A stretch of 64,000 bases of DNA from Gracilibacillus boraciitolerans JCM 21714 (GCF_000521485.1 NZ_BAVS01000011.1:29667-93666); one strand, 5' to 3'. Shown: positions 9,201 to 18,246, counted from the first letter of the stretch. The notes: generated by a model not told the origin, from the letters alone. Numbers and translations: made by a program.

Positions 9201-10241
9201 CTATTTTTGATGTTGATGGATCAGTTTCTCAAGTTTCTCTAAATGAAATGAATAATCAATAATCGAAGAAGCGATGATCATATGACGTAGTTGTTGCTCT
9301 TTATTCAGCTGATAAAATTCTAAAACTTGGTCATAGAATTTATTCTTTTCTTTTAAAATGTCGTTCTCTTTTTTTTCATGCTCCAGTTTTATCCTACCTG
9401 AGTGTTTTAATAACAAATATTCGTGATATTTAATTAGTTCTTCTAGTTGATGATCAAATATATTATTCTCATTTTTTACAGATTTATTTTGCATATAATG
9501 TTCCTTAATATTATCTATAAGCTGATTACCTTCCTGTAAGACCTTAAGCATTTGTCTGAATAAAACGACTTCTCTTGTATTCAATCGTTTTGTTTTTCCA
9601 AACTTTTCTCTTTCTTCATTAAATATTTTAAATTGGTCTTCTAATTTTATCAGATCCTTTTTAAACTTTTTGTCGATTTCCTGATAGGAAGTTTCTTTCA
9701 ATTCATTTGAAATGCCAGTCCTCATGAGTAGTGACATATTCTGAAAAGCTGTGTTAACATCCTGAATAAATTTCTTTTTGTATTTGGGAGGAAATATTAA
9801 TATATTTACCAATATTGCTGTGCATGTTCCAATAAAAATAGCGAGAAATCTTTCTAAAGCAAAATAATAGTTTTCGCTACCCGTAGCAGTCATAATCGCT
9901 AACACAGTAACAAGTGTTAAAGGTATTGTATTTTCCATCTTCAACTTAATATTCAAAGCAATCATTAACGAAATAACAAATCCGATACTGATAGGATTTA
10001 CTCCAAAGAAATAAATGAAAAACAAAGCAATGGAAGCACCTAATGAATTTGTAATGATTTGATCTAATAATTGTTTCCATGTTCGATAAACGGATGGTTG
10101 AACCGTCAGGATAGCAGCAACGCCTGAAAAAAGAAAGTTTTCCATACTGAAAATCATACAAATATATATCGATATTGTAACGGCTAAGCCAGTTTTTAGA
10201 ATTCTAGGGCCAAAAGTAATATGGATCTCCCCCTTCTGCAT
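9201..10241 (-). CDS. aromatic-acid-exporter-like (FUSC/DUF939) membrane protein
   Basis: A 346-residue protein. The N-terminal 150 residues are hydrophobic with about six membrane segments (ILKTGLAVTISIYICMIF, FSGVAAILTVQPSVYRTWKQ, LGASIALFFIYFFGVNPI, FLAIFIGTCTAILVNILIFPP). A long charged cytoplasmic helical region follows. This matches the ArAE/YqjA-YgaE-type family of Bacillus, whose substrates are mostly unknown. TVQPSVYRTWKQ is the characteristic segment. I take ATG 10241 as start, although AAGGGGGAG lies just inside the frame, so a slightly later start is possible. It stands alone, with a dispersed repeat upstream. Confidence 0.75.
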   Translation of the reverse strand: MQKGEIHITFGPRILKTGLAVTISIYICMIFSMENFLFSGVAAILTVQPSVYRTWKQLLDQIITNSLGASIALFFIYFFGVNPISIGFVISLMIALNIKLKMENTIPLTLVTVLAIMTATGSENYYFALERFLAIFIGTCTAILVNILIFPPKYKKKFIQDVNTAFQNMSLLMRTGISNELKETSYQEIDKKFKKDLIKLEDQFKIFNEEREKFGKTKRLNTREVVLFRQMLKVLQEGNQLIDNIKEHYMQNKSVKNENNIFDHQLEELIKYHEYLLLKHSGRIKLEHEKKENDILKEKNKFYDQVLEFYQLNKEQQLRHMIIASSIIDYSFHLEKLEKLIHQHQK

Positions 10242-10263
10242 ATGGTGAATGCTGTTGAATTTT

Positions 10264-10316
10264 TTACGGTGTTAACTGCCTGTACGATCCCCCCCACTGG
10301 TCATAGTCTCCCTTTT
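10264..10316. repeat. dispersed intergenic element B, copy 1
   Basis: The stretch ACGGTGTTAACTGCCTGTAC, then GATC, a C7 run and ACTGGTCATAGTCTCC, resembles 50750-50797 (ACGGCGCTAACCGTCCGTAA, then AA, a C8 run and ACTGATTGAAGTCTCAC). A truncated third copy is at 55097-55113. It lies just upstream of the FUSC-type gene. Confidence 0.55.
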
Positions 10317-10564
10317 TTAAAAATAAGAAATTGATATAATTAAGATCGTATAAAGGATATCCAGTATGTATGAAAAATATAAATAGAGACATAACTTTAT
10401 AGTACGTAACAATGTTAAAAATATCAAATACATTACTGGTTTTTCTTCTTTTATATAAGTAATACTTTTTACTTTTGACTTCGTTTTTTCTGCAATTCTC
10501 TATGTTTATCATTAGTACTTAAGGGAAAAATATCGGTAAATGACAAGGTAATGGAGGAATGTCC

Positions 10565-10991
10565 ATGACAAAGCGTAGTATTGCCAAAGATAAAGGTATA
10601 GATCACACGATTCAGTTCTTAAAGAAGGATATTATTTCATCATGAATCGATCAGATAAATATAACTCGCGTATCTTTCAGACAAAGCTGTTAGGAGAAAA
10701 AGCGATCTGCTTAATAGGCAAGGAAGAAGCAACATTATTTTATGATAATGAAAAAATTTCTCGAAAGAACGCTGCACCTGGAAGGATTCAAAAAAACTTT
10801 TTGATCAAGGTGATGTACAAGGATTAGATGGTGAAGAGCATCATCAGCGAAAGACGATATTCATGACCTTAATGACAAAGGACAATTTGAAAGAGTTAAT
10901 TAAAGACGTTCGAGATCAAAAATTAACGGTTAATGAAAATCGTGCATTATTTCAATTCGCATGGCAACAAAATAGAGGAGGAGAATTTTAA
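10565..10991 (+). pseudogene. remnant of CYP152-type fatty-acid hydroxylase P450
   Basis: Joined across two one-base slips (A runs near 10620 and 10795), the product is close to the first 110-120 residues of the H2O2-dependent P450 YbdT/CYP152: HTIQFLKEGYYFIMNRSDKY, TKLLGEKAICLIGKEEATLF, RKNAAPGRIQK, GLDGEEHHQRKTIFMTLMTK. After about 10890 the similarity stops. The frame runs into an unrelated tail (KLTVNENRALFQFAWQQNRGGEF) and a stop, so the heme-binding Cys region and about 300 residues are missing. This looks like a real internal deletion that joined the P450 start to the end of another gene; it cannot be an active enzyme. Confidence 0.7.
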
Positions 10992-11212
10992 TGAGTGATA
11001 AAAGAAAAAGTGAAGAGATAAAAAATAGGGAGCAGGTTGATAATCAACGAAAGACTGTGCATGATGAAAAACATCCAGAATTGTATTAATTTAAAGAAGA
11101 ATAACTTGTGGATGACATTCCGTTAAAAGATTTAGAGATTGAAGAAAAGAACAATAAGAAAAAGAAAAATAGCCAAAGCACCTCTCAATCAGAGGAGAAA
11201 TATAAAGGATAG
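10991..11212 (+). pseudogene. small hydrophilic gene with two in-frame stops
   Basis: Begins at an ATG overlapping the stop of the P450 fusion (TAATG) behind GAGGAGGAG. It reads MSDKRKSEEIKNREQVDN through HPELY, then TAA, FKEE, TAA, and continues open as LVDDIPLKDLEIEEKNNKKK to GEKYKG-like end and TAG. The coupling and good ribosome site suggest a former small gene, 73 codons, highly charged, now broken. I do not recognise the family. The two stops are not explained by homopolymer slips. Confidence 0.4.
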
Positions 11213-11233
11213 TGGCTCAGGGCACTATCCTTT
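11204..11233. terminator. bidirectional terminator
   Basis: AAAGGATAGTG (11204-11214) pairs with CACTATCCTTT (11223-11233), between convergent genes. Confidence 0.7.
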
Positions 11234-11300
11234 ACTGTTTTATCTTGTTAACAGGTAAGGACACGATAATTCAACATACCTAAAAAACTATCAGCTATTC

Positions 11301-12146
11301 TTAAAACTCCTCATATACGGCTGGATCCTGATCATTTATCCTGCCATCTGGGCGAGTCAGTTTGTCTATTGACTCCATATCTTCATAATCTAAGGCAAAG
11401 TCAAATACAGATATATTTTCTAATTGGCGCGGTGGAGATGATGACCTGGGAATGCTTATTGCTCCCAGTTGATAATGCCAACGCAGAATCACTTGTGGAA
11501 TCGTTTTTTTATATTTGTTAGCAATCGACTGAAGCACTTCATTTTTGAATATGTCACCAGCACGATATAGAGGACTCCAGGATTCTGTGATAATATCATG
11601 TTCTTCATGGTATTTTCGTTGCTCTTTCTGGTTGAAAAAAGGATGGAGTTCAACTTGGTTAACAGTTGGAAGTACTCCTGTATCCTTTTTCAGACGTTCC
11701 AAATATTCTGGTAAAAAGTTGCTCACACCTATTGAACGGATTAATCCCCCCCACTTCTGGGCGTCTATTAATGCTTGCCATGCCTCAACATACTGATCCT
11801 GTTTTGGATTGGGCTAGTGTATTAAATATAAATCATAATAGTCAAGATTTGCTCTGTATAATGACTCCTGAATTGTCTTAACCGCATTTTGGTACGTATG
11901 ATAGCGACCAGGCAGTTTGGAAGTAATACGTAACGCTTGTCTTGAGATAGAAGTTTTGCGAATTGCCTCGCCTACCGCTCCTTCATTTTCATAATTGTAG
12001 GCTGAGTCAATTAGTCGGTAACCGTTTTCAATAGCGTTTGAAATAGCGGAAACACCGTCAATACCTCTAAGTGTTGCTGTACCAATGCCAATACTAGGAA
12101 TGCGCAATCCGTCATGTAATGTCACTTCAGGGATTTGTTGATTCAT
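11301..12146 (-). pseudogene. aldo/keto reductase interrupted by an in-frame amber codon
   Basis: NADPH-dependent aldo/keto reductase of the Bacillus YvgN/YtbE type: MNQQIPEVTLHDGLRIPSIG, DSAYNYENEGAVGEAIR (catalytic Asp/Tyr), SKLPGRYH (Lys), YDLYLIH (His), IRSIGVSNFLPEYLERL, PTVNQVELHPFFNQ and a C-terminal QVILRWHYQLGAISIPRS. The only break is TAG at 11814-11816 (minus strand), where the family has Trp in LIHWP; the frame continues open on both sides (LIH-stop-PNPKQDQYVEAW). A C7 run at 11746-11752 adds a Gly (KWGGLIRS). Start ATG 12146 follows AAGGAGG. A single TGG-to-TAG change would explain it, as fresh mutation or base-call error. Confidence 0.75.
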
Positions 12147-12296
12147 AATGATCCTCCTTATTATTAACATATATCTATTTATTACCACTAAATAGATAGT
12201 TTATAAACATTCATTCAGGAAAATATAAAACTTTTACTTTCAAGATTTTTCAATATTTGGTAATCTGTAAATAAGTAATTATTTGGAGGTTATGGT

Positions 12297-12842
12297 ATGA
12301 AAGGAAAGCTGCTGGGTATGGTTGGGTGGATTGTTGCGCTTGGATTAGGAGTGGCTGTGCTTGGATTAGCTATCTTTGTTGGATTTGCTCTGCTTTCAGA
12401 AAATGATGTGGAAGAAACTAGGCAAGCAGAATTAACAGAGACAGAGTCAGCAGCTGAGCAGGAGTCAAAAAAAACAGAGGAGGAAGCTAGTATCGAAGAA
12501 GAGGTTCAGGAAGTAAATGCTGAAAAGATTTTAAGTGAGTCTGCTTATATGGATACGCTTCATCAAATGACACATCAGAAAATTTATGCCGATCAAAAAT
12601 GGGGAGCTGTTGAAATTACGGAAGAACGTATGGAACTGATGTTAAATATTGCGGAAGAATCTAACTTTACACATCGAGACTTCTATATCGAAACATTAAC
12701 ATCCTGGCAGAATGACAATTTTAGTAACGCTGTTGAAGTACACAATTATATATGGGAACAACAAAATGGAACAATTGGTCGCGCGACAAGAATGTTAACA
12801 GATGAAGAGCAGCAACAATATATTGAGAAATATTTTGAGTGA
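12297..12842 (+). CDS. membrane-anchored protein of DUF6241 type, function unknown
   Basis: A 181-residue protein with one N-terminal membrane helix (GWIVALGLGVAVLGLAIFVGFALL), an acidic Glu-rich linker to about residue 75, and a compact C-terminal domain. That domain has HQMTHQKIYADQKWGAVEIT, NFTHRDFYIETLTSWQNDNF, VHNYIWEQQNGTIGRATRML and TDEEQQQYI, which I associate with the DUF6241 family of Bacillaceae. No catalytic motif is obvious. It starts at ATG 12297 behind TTGGAGG. It probably faces outside, tethered to the membrane. Confidence 0.6.
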   Translation: MKGKLLGMVGWIVALGLGVAVLGLAIFVGFALLSENDVEETRQAELTETESAAEQESKKTEEEASIEEEVQEVNAEKILSESAYMDTLHQMTHQKIYADQKWGAVEITEERMELMLNIAEESNFTHRDFYIETLTSWQNDNFSNAVEVHNYIWEQQNGTIGRATRMLTDEEQQQYIEKYFE

Positions 12843-12931
12843 GATTTATCTGATTGCAAAATCGTATTACGAAAAGTATAGTTAAAAGGGAACAAACATA
12901 GTCACAAGTCTAACAAAAAGCAGGTGAAATC

Positions 12932-13663
12932 ATGTTTTTAAAAGGAATAACGTTGCAAAAGGAAAAGATCTCCTCTTATCAGTCATATCCTTTTTCAATA
13001 CCCGTCATAAAAAGTTTAGTTCAGCTGCATATAAATAGTAATGTTACCTTTTTTGTAGGGGGGGAAAATGGTTCAGGAAAATCAACGTTGCTGGAAGCTA
13101 TTGCAGATAAATGCGGATTCCATACTGCTGGGGGTGGACGAAATAATGCCTATCATGTTGATGCTTCTGAATCGCCTTTAGCGGATTATATTAGATTATC
13201 ATGGCTGCCTAAAGTAACAAATGGTTTCTTTCTGCGTGCTGAAACGTTTTACCAATTCGCTTCCCATATTGATCAAGTGGGGGGGGCAAATGCTGCTTAT
13301 GGAGGAATGTCACTGCATCATCAATCGCATGGGGGGGAATCCTTTCTATCCTTATTTCAGCATCGTTTTCATAAAAAAGCCGTCTATCTGTTAGATGAAC
13401 CAGAAGCAGCACTATCTCCGCAGCGTCAATTAGCATTTTTGCGAATATTACATAATTTAACAGAAGACGGCAACAGTCAATTCATCATTGCTACCCATTC
13501 ACCAATATTGCTGGGCTTTCCTGAAGCAACGATTTTCAGCTTCGATAACAGTAACATTCACGAAGTGGCATATGAGGATACCGATCATTATCAAATTACA
13601 AGAGGCTTCCTTGAAAATCGAGAACGTTTTCTTTATGAAATATTTAAGGAAGATGATGAGTAA
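12932..13663 (+). CDS. stand-alone ABC-type ATPase, function unknown
   Basis: A 243-residue soluble ATPase of the small RecF/SMC-like predicted-ATPase group. Walker A reads GGENGSGKST (family GENGSGKST; the extra Gly comes from G7 at 13058-13064), followed by AYGGMSLHHQSHGGESF (signature region), Walker B AVYLLDEPEAALSPQRQLAFL and H-loop FIIATHSP. No membrane segment and no permease partner, so it is unlikely to be a transporter; such proteins are often linked to repair or toxin-like systems, but nothing nearby supports that. Two more G runs (near 13279 and 13331) add Gly. Start ATG 12932 behind AGGTG. Confidence 0.75.
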   Translation: MFLKGITLQKEKISSYQSYPFSIPVIKSLVQLHINSNVTFFVGGENGSGKSTLLEAIADKCGFHTAGGGRNNAYHVDASESPLADYIRLSWLPKVTNGFFLRAETFYQFASHIDQVGGANAAYGGMSLHHQSHGGESFLSLFQHRFHKKAVYLLDEPEAALSPQRQLAFLRILHNLTEDGNSQFIIATHSPILLGFPEATIFSFDNSNIHEVAYEDTDHYQITRGFLENRERFLYEIFKEDDE

Positions 13664-13693
13664 CATAGATATTAATACTTTCTCATTATAATT

Positions 13694-13811
13694 AGGTCAC
13701 TTTATTTAAGTTTTAGGTCACTTTTCAGCGTAATTAGGTCACTTTTTAGAACATTTAGGTCACTTTTTCAAATAATCAGGTCACTTTAAAGCATAATTAG
13801 GTCACTTTTCC
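13694..13811. repeat. six AGGTCAC boxes with an exact 21-bp period
   Basis: AGGTCAC occurs at 13694, 13715, 13736, 13757, 13778 and 13799, each followed by TTT and usually preceded by TTA or ATT. The step is exactly 21 bp, two turns of B-DNA, so all boxes face the same side of the helix. The 10-11 bp between boxes vary. No frame across it is open. A two-box version on the other strand is at 26135-26161. It lies between convergent genes. Confidence 0.85.
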
Positions 13812-13825
13812 ATTTATGAAATATG

Positions 13826-14656
13826 TTACGCATGTGCATGTTTAAAGCTTACCGTTGCAATTGCTACAAATAAAATCGCAAAGCCTAAAATAAATAAAAT
13901 CTCTTCAAGAACAGAAACCTGTCGACCGAATACAGTCAGATTCAGTCCCATTGTTTCACGAACTGTTGATGATAAGCTTTCGACATCAATCATTATTTTT
14001 TTCATCACATCGACACCGTATGTAACAGGGTTTAATTTAACAATCACATTTAACCAGCCTGGCATATTATTAATTGGAAATAAGGCACCAGATAAAAATA
14101 TCATTGGCATGACAAGAATTTGGACAATTAATTGAAACCCCCCCTGTGTCGACTTAATCATACTCGCAAATAGCAGGCCCACACCTGATAAAGCTGCCCC
14201 CAGTAAAAACATAAATGGGATGACGAGTAGAAGTGATACTATACTGTAGGATAATCCTAAAAAGGGAATCAGCAGAAATAAAATAACACCTTGAATAGTC
14301 GAAACAGTTGCAGCACCTGACATTTTTCCAACCGCAATGCTAACTCTGGAAATAGGTGAAACGAGAATTTCCTTCATATAACCAAAGTTTTTATCCTCGA
14401 TGATTGACATCGCAGAAAAAATAGCGGTCATTAATAAGGTCATCGATACAATTCCCGGAAATATAAATTCAACATAGTTAAAGTTTTCTGAACCTTCTCC
14501 TAAGTTTCCGGTCATCATTGATTCCATTGTACCACTTAAGCCACCACCAAAAATTAATAAGAATAAAATCGGCATGGTGAAGGAACCGAATAATCGTGCA
14601 CGATCTCTAAAAAACTTTTTTAAGTCTCTTTGCCAAATGGCGAAAATACCCTCCAT
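13826..14656 (-). CDS. ABC-2 type exporter permease
   Basis: A 276-residue permease of the daunorubicin/DrrB-like ABC-2 family, six membrane segments. It begins MEGIFAIWQRDLKKFFRDRARLFGSFTMP, with LLIFGGGLSG, FIFPGIVSMTLLMTAIFSAMSIIEDKNFGYMKEILVSPISR and LSGALFPINNMPGWL, the family landmarks. A C7 run at about 14138 adds a Gly (STQGGFQL). It lies 14 bp downstream of the cognate ATPase gene and forms an export operon with it, opposite a MarR regulator. The substrate is unknown; drug or lipid export is usual for the family. Confidence 0.85.
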   Translation of the reverse strand: MEGIFAIWQRDLKKFFRDRARLFGSFTMPILFLLIFGGGLSGTMESMMTGNLGEGSENFNYVEFIFPGIVSMTLLMTAIFSAMSIIEDKNFGYMKEILVSPISRVSIAVGKMSGAATVSTIQGVILFLLIPFLGLSYSIVSLLLVIPFMFLLGAALSGVGLLFASMIKSTQGGFQLIVQILVMPMIFLSGALFPINNMPGWLNVIVKLNPVTYGVDVMKKIMIDVESLSSTVRETMGLNLTVFGRQVSVLEEILFILGFAILFVAIATVSFKHAHA

Positions 14657-14670
14657 TTCAACAACACCTC

Positions 14671-15596
14671 CTATTCTTTAATTTTTCTTCCTGTAAATGC
14701 TAAAAATACATCGTTTAACGTCGGTTTTCTGATGTTTAATTTAGTAATAGGAATTTCTAATGTTTTAATAAAAGAAGAAATGAATGCATCGCTGCTGGCA
14801 ACCTTTAAATGAATCGTATCGCCTTCAACTTTCACTTCTGCCCCCCCTTGAATTTTTTCTTCGATTTCTCGTAATGCTGTTTGATTATCCTCTGTAGACA
14901 GTTCGATAATATCTCCACCTAATTGATCCTTCAATGCTGTTGGTGAATCGATCGTGATGATTTCTCCCTGATCCATGATTGCCACACGATCACTGATTTC
15001 TGCTTCATCTAAATAATGTGTGGTGAGGAACATGGTAATCCCTTCTTTTTCTTTTAACTTCAAAATATATTCCCATAAATGTGCTCTTGTATTTGGATCC
15101 AGTCCCACAGTTGGTTCATCTAAAAATAATACCTTCGGATAATGTAGTAAGCCTCTGGCTATTTCCAAGCGCCTTTTCATTCCGCCTGAATACTCTTCGA
15201 TGCGTTGGTTTTGTTCATCCACTAAATCGACAATTTCCAATACTTCCTGAATACGGGGTTCACGTTTTTGTTTCGGAACTTTATAAAATCGGCAGTGTAA
15301 TTGCAGGTTTTCTTTAGCTGTTAGCTTTTCATCCAAAGTATTCTCTTGAAATATAATGCCAATACTTCCACGAACCTCGTCTTTTTGGTTGTTTGCATTA
15401 TACCGTTAATCATAATCTCACCTGAGGTCGGTTTTAACATCGTACATATCATATTAATCGTTGTACTTTTACCAGCACCATTAGGACCTAAGAAGCCGAA
15501 AATTTCGCCTTCTTTTACGTCAAAACTAATGCCTTTCACAGCATCTACTTTTTTATAAGTCTTTGTTAAGTTTTTAACTGAAATAACAGATTCCAA
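14671..15596 (-). CDS. DrrA-like ABC exporter ATPase (frameshifted)
   Basis: ATPase of the daunorubicin-resistance type: Walker A GPNGAGKST, signature YSGGMKRRLEIARGL, Walker B VLFLDEPTVGLDP, H-loop FLTTHYLDEAE, and a C-terminal domain ending NIRKPTLNDVFLAFTGRKI. ATG 15596 follows AAGGAGG. The frame breaks in an A run at about 15390-15394 (five A where six are needed); repaired it reads TKKDEVRGSIGIIFQENTLDEKLTAKENL. C7 at 14841-14847 adds a Gly (QGGAEV). With the downstream permease it forms a two-component exporter divergent from, and probably repressed by, the MarR protein. Confidence 0.85.
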
Positions 15597-15621
15597 TATG
15601 TAACCTCCTTACCGTTATAAA

Positions 15622-15639
15622 AGTTATGTTATAATAACT
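15622..15639. promoter_or_regulatory. palindromic operator candidate over a -10 box
   Basis: AGTTAT-GTTATA-ATAACT is an inverted repeat in the divergent region between the exporter and the MarR gene, and TATAAT (15630-15635) lies inside it. Autoregulation and control of the exporter by the MarR protein are the natural reading. Confidence 0.5.
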
Positions 15640-15690
15640 ATTATCCGTTGAAAAAAATATAAAGTCAATGTTAAGAAAGGAGCGAATTAA

Positions 15691-16146
15691 ATGAAAGACG
15701 AAGAATTACTTACGAATGAACTGGTAGAACAGGTGCTGACGGTGCTGCCAATGCTTCCGAAAAAAATATTTGGAGCAACGCCATGGGTGAAAAATGAAGA
15801 TCTTCATCCTTCTCATTTTCACGTTTTGCATATAGTAGAACATGGCAGTTCGATCCAAATGGCTGATATTTCGAATAAATTAGGGATCACTAAATCTAAT
15901 TTAACCCCCCCATTAATCCAAAAACTTATCGAAAAGAATTATATATATAAAACAAAAGATGAAAGGGATCGTCGTGTTACGTACATTGATTTAACTGAGA
16001 AAGGTAAACAATTTTCCAAAGAAAACAAAGCGGTTTTGTATAAAAAAGTGAGAGATCGTTTTGCTGTTTTATCACCAGAAGATAAGAATGATCTTAACGA
16101 TGCCTTTACTAAAATTAATTTGATTCTTTCTAATATAGAAGATTAA
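15691..16146 (+). CDS. MarR-family transcriptional regulator
   Basis: A 151-residue winged-helix repressor. It has LHPSHFHVLHIVEHGSSIQMADISNKLGITKSNLTPPLIQKLIEKNYI (HTH) and DERDRRVTYIDLTEKGKQF (wing), the defining MarR pattern. The C7 run at 15905-15911 adds a Pro in the recognition region (family NLTPLIQKL), so the true protein is probably 150 aa. ATG 15691 behind AAAGGAGCG. Divergent from the DrrAB-like exporter across a 94-bp gap with a palindrome, so it likely controls that exporter and itself in response to a small ligand. Confidence 0.85.
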   Translation: MKDEELLTNELVEQVLTVLPMLPKKIFGATPWVKNEDLHPSHFHVLHIVEHGSSIQMADISNKLGITKSNLTPPLIQKLIEKNYIYKTKDERDRRVTYIDLTEKGKQFSKENKAVLYKKVRDRFAVLSPEDKNDLNDAFTKINLILSNIED

Positions 16147-16243
16147 AAGAATGTTTAAATTTTCCATTTATTCCACTAAAATAGTCATATAGTATCTATT
16201 AAACTTGTTATAATGTAGATAAATGGATCGTGGAGAGGGTATT

Positions 16244-16509
16244 ATGAATAAAAGAAAGCGCTTTATTATATTATTAGTTTTTATCTTCTATAAAACAAGT
16301 TAAAAAAGCAAAGATTCCAATCCTCTATTTTCATGGAAAGGCAGATACGTTTGTACCCACAGAAATGCCTTCCAGTTATATTCCGAAACACCGACGACCT
16401 CGGATATTATGCTGTTTGATAATGCAGGACATGGTGAAGGATATGTACTGCACAGTAAAAATATCAAGAAAAATCCAAAAAATTTTTAGACCAAATATTC
16501 CTTAAATAA
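16244..16509 (+). pseudogene. alpha/beta hydrolase remnant with internal deletion
   Basis: Starts with an ATG and a membrane-type N terminus (MNKRKRFIILLVFIFY), then jumps directly to the C-terminal part of an alpha/beta hydrolase: KIPILYFHGKADTFVPTEMPSSY and, after slips, IMLFDNAGHGEGYVLHSKKY and KFLDQIFLK. The His of GHGEGY and the Asp of GKADTFVP would be catalytic residues. The core with the nucleophile Ser is missing, so this is a dead gene. A promoter-like TATAAT lies upstream near 16210. Confidence 0.65.
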
Positions 16510-16684
16510 TAGATATCTCTAAAAAGTTGCAATTAGACATTAAGTTACGATCTCCCAATAATATATGCGCTTGGCTATCTTTTGAGTATAAAGGCTTATA
16601 GGAGAGTGAGGAATCGTTTGGTATTATAGTTTAAAGGGTATATTTTAAGTATAAATTATGAAGATAAATTGGGGGATGATCAAT

Positions 16685-17535
16685 TTGAAAATGAAAATAA
16701 CATTTTTTGCATTGTTCTTTTTACTTTTATTAGTTGCGTGCTCACAAAATGCTACAAATCAGCAGGAGACAGAAGAACCTGTTAAAGAGGCTGAAGAAAC
16801 GGCTGAAACCGAAGAAGAATCAGACGAAAAATCAATGGAGGAAGAAACAACTCCAACATTAACAGATGACGAAGCTGTTAAAACTCTTAATGAATACCGA
16901 GATACTTTTATGAGAATGGTAGAAAATACAGAAGATGACGGGTCATTAAGAGATTATGCAACGAAAGAAGAAGTGAAAACAGAGCTGCAGATGATTATGT
17001 CAGAACAGTTAGCAGAATCTTATGTTTCTCATTATTTTGAAGAAGATAATGGTAAATTATATATCGTTCCGACAGAAGCACCGGTATGGTTTGAAGAAGA
17101 ACAGGAATTTATGTTTGAAGAAGTAAGTGAAACGGAATATGAAGTATCACAGGAACAGTCAGACGAATTAATCGGTATTGTTCGTATGAACTATATGCTG
17201 ACTTTAGATGGCGAAGGTTGGATTGTTTCTGAAATACGATCTGAGGAGATAGCTTCTGAAAACAATAACAGGGAAGAGCAGAATCAGAATTCCTCTGAAA
17301 ATGACAGTAATACCAATGGTGAAATTACCGCTGCGAAGGCAGAAGCTATTGTACGTGAACAACAAAATATTGGAGATAATAGTCCCTTTAAAGTGGTGAT
17401 GGATCACAAAAATGAAGATGGTAACTTTGTTGTGCATGTTTATGAAGTAGTTAAAAATGGTGACACAGGCCACACGGCCACAATGGTTGGTATGTTGTTG
17501 ATAAAGAAGATGGTTCAGTGGAAGAAATGATGTAG
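16685..17535 (+). CDS. lipoprotein with PepSY-like C-terminal domain (frameshift near the end)
   Basis: Signal MKITFFALFFLLLLVACS with lipobox LVAC; start TTG 16685 or ATG 16691 behind GGGGGATG. An acidic Glu linker (to about residue 60) precedes a first domain (LTDDEAVKTLNEYRDTFMRM to DGEGWIVSEI), an Asn/Ser linker, then AKAEAIVREQQNIGDNSPFKVVMDH through VHVYEVVKNGDTGHTAT. One base appears missing near 17483; repaired, the end reads GWYVVDKEDGSVEEMM, which fits the PepSY-like repeat of Bacillaceae lipoproteins. Function unknown; probably an extracytoplasmic binding or inhibitory domain. Confidence 0.65.
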
Positions 17536-17651
17536 AAAGGAAACATTTTCTTACAATTAGTTTGATTTAGAGTTTTGCTTGCACCATTTATGAGAAATAC
17601 TATTGAAGTTAGTTAATATAGTAAGAGATTAAAGAGGCTGGGATAAAAGTA

Positions 17652-17707
17652 AAATCCGATCGATAATGCGAATTCTCAATTAGAATTTGCTATCGCTCGG
17701 ATTTTTT
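17652..17707 (+). terminator. terminator
   Basis: AAATCCGA (from 17653) pairs with TCGGATTT (17697-17704), with a second inner pairing CGATA/TATCG, followed by T residues. Preceded by GGCTGGGATAAAA, a sequence often seen before Bacillaceae terminators. Confidence 0.65.
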
Positions 17708-17751
17708 AATTGCATAACAGGAGGATAATGGGTGTTTACCTACCTGATTTT

Positions 17752-18246
17752 CTATAGAAAATCATTTTTCTTTATATTAGAAAATACTTCTTCTAATGAT
17801 TTGTGAAAGGAAATTGCCTCATGAATTTTATGTGTGATAAGTTGTTTCTGATCACTAGGATAGTGATCTAAATCCTCTTGTATCCCAGCTAGGTTGTTAA
17901 TCTGGAGGTTAAGCGATTCCAACCAACGATTGACATACGTCTTCATGAATTTTTTATATAAATCTTGTCTTGCTTCATATAAATCTTTGCGAACCCCTTT
18001 CTGCCAAACACGTTCCACTAAGTTAAATTCCTGCAATCGTCTAATGGCATAGCTCATTGCTGTTTTACTCTTCCCCAATGCATCTTTCATTTGATCCAAT
18101 GTCATCGGAGCTTCGTGTAAATATAGGGTAACGAATAATTGGGCCTCTGTTTTATTTAAGGAAAACATTTCCAATGTTTTTGAAAACTCTGAAACAATTT
18201 GATTATTCGTTTTTTCTAACTGTACTTTATCAGCTTCTGATGCCAT
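17752..18246 (-). CDS. GbsR/OpcR-like choline- or osmo-responsive repressor
   Basis: A MarR-like GbsR-family regulator of about 164 residues: FSKTLEMFSLNKTEAQLFVTLYLHEAPMTLDQMKDALGKSKTAMSYAIRRLQEFNLVERVWQKGVRKDLYEA is the winged-helix core. In B. subtilis the relatives GbsR, OpcR and OpuAR repress betaine synthesis and uptake genes. Here it is divergent from an opuA operon, so it most likely represses opuA. I choose ATG 18246 (MASEADKVQ) because GGAAGGGGGG sits just upstream, although the frame is open further. Confidence 0.82.
   Translation of the reverse strand: MASEADKVQLEKTNNQIVSEFSKTLEMFSLNKTEAQLFVTLYLHEAPMTLDQMKDALGKSKTAMSYAIRRLQEFNLVERVWQKGVRKDLYEARQDLYKKFMKTYVNRWLESLNLQINNLAGIQEDLDHYPSDQKQLITHKIHEAISFHKSLEEVFSNIKKNDFL

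Noticed and set aside
10264..10512. 82-codon open frame on the minus strand ending in KKGDYDQWGGSYRQLTP
   Set aside because: It covers dispersed element B, has no ribosome site and no recognisable domain. A GGSYRQLTP-type end is what the repeat itself encodes.
11814..11816. Amber codon as pyrrolysine or programmed read-through
   Set aside because: The family has Trp at this site, the enzyme needs no special residue, and no supporting tRNA or synthetase is seen.
13694..13805. 21-bp periodic boxes as a coding heptad repeat
   Set aside because: All six frames contain stops within the array.
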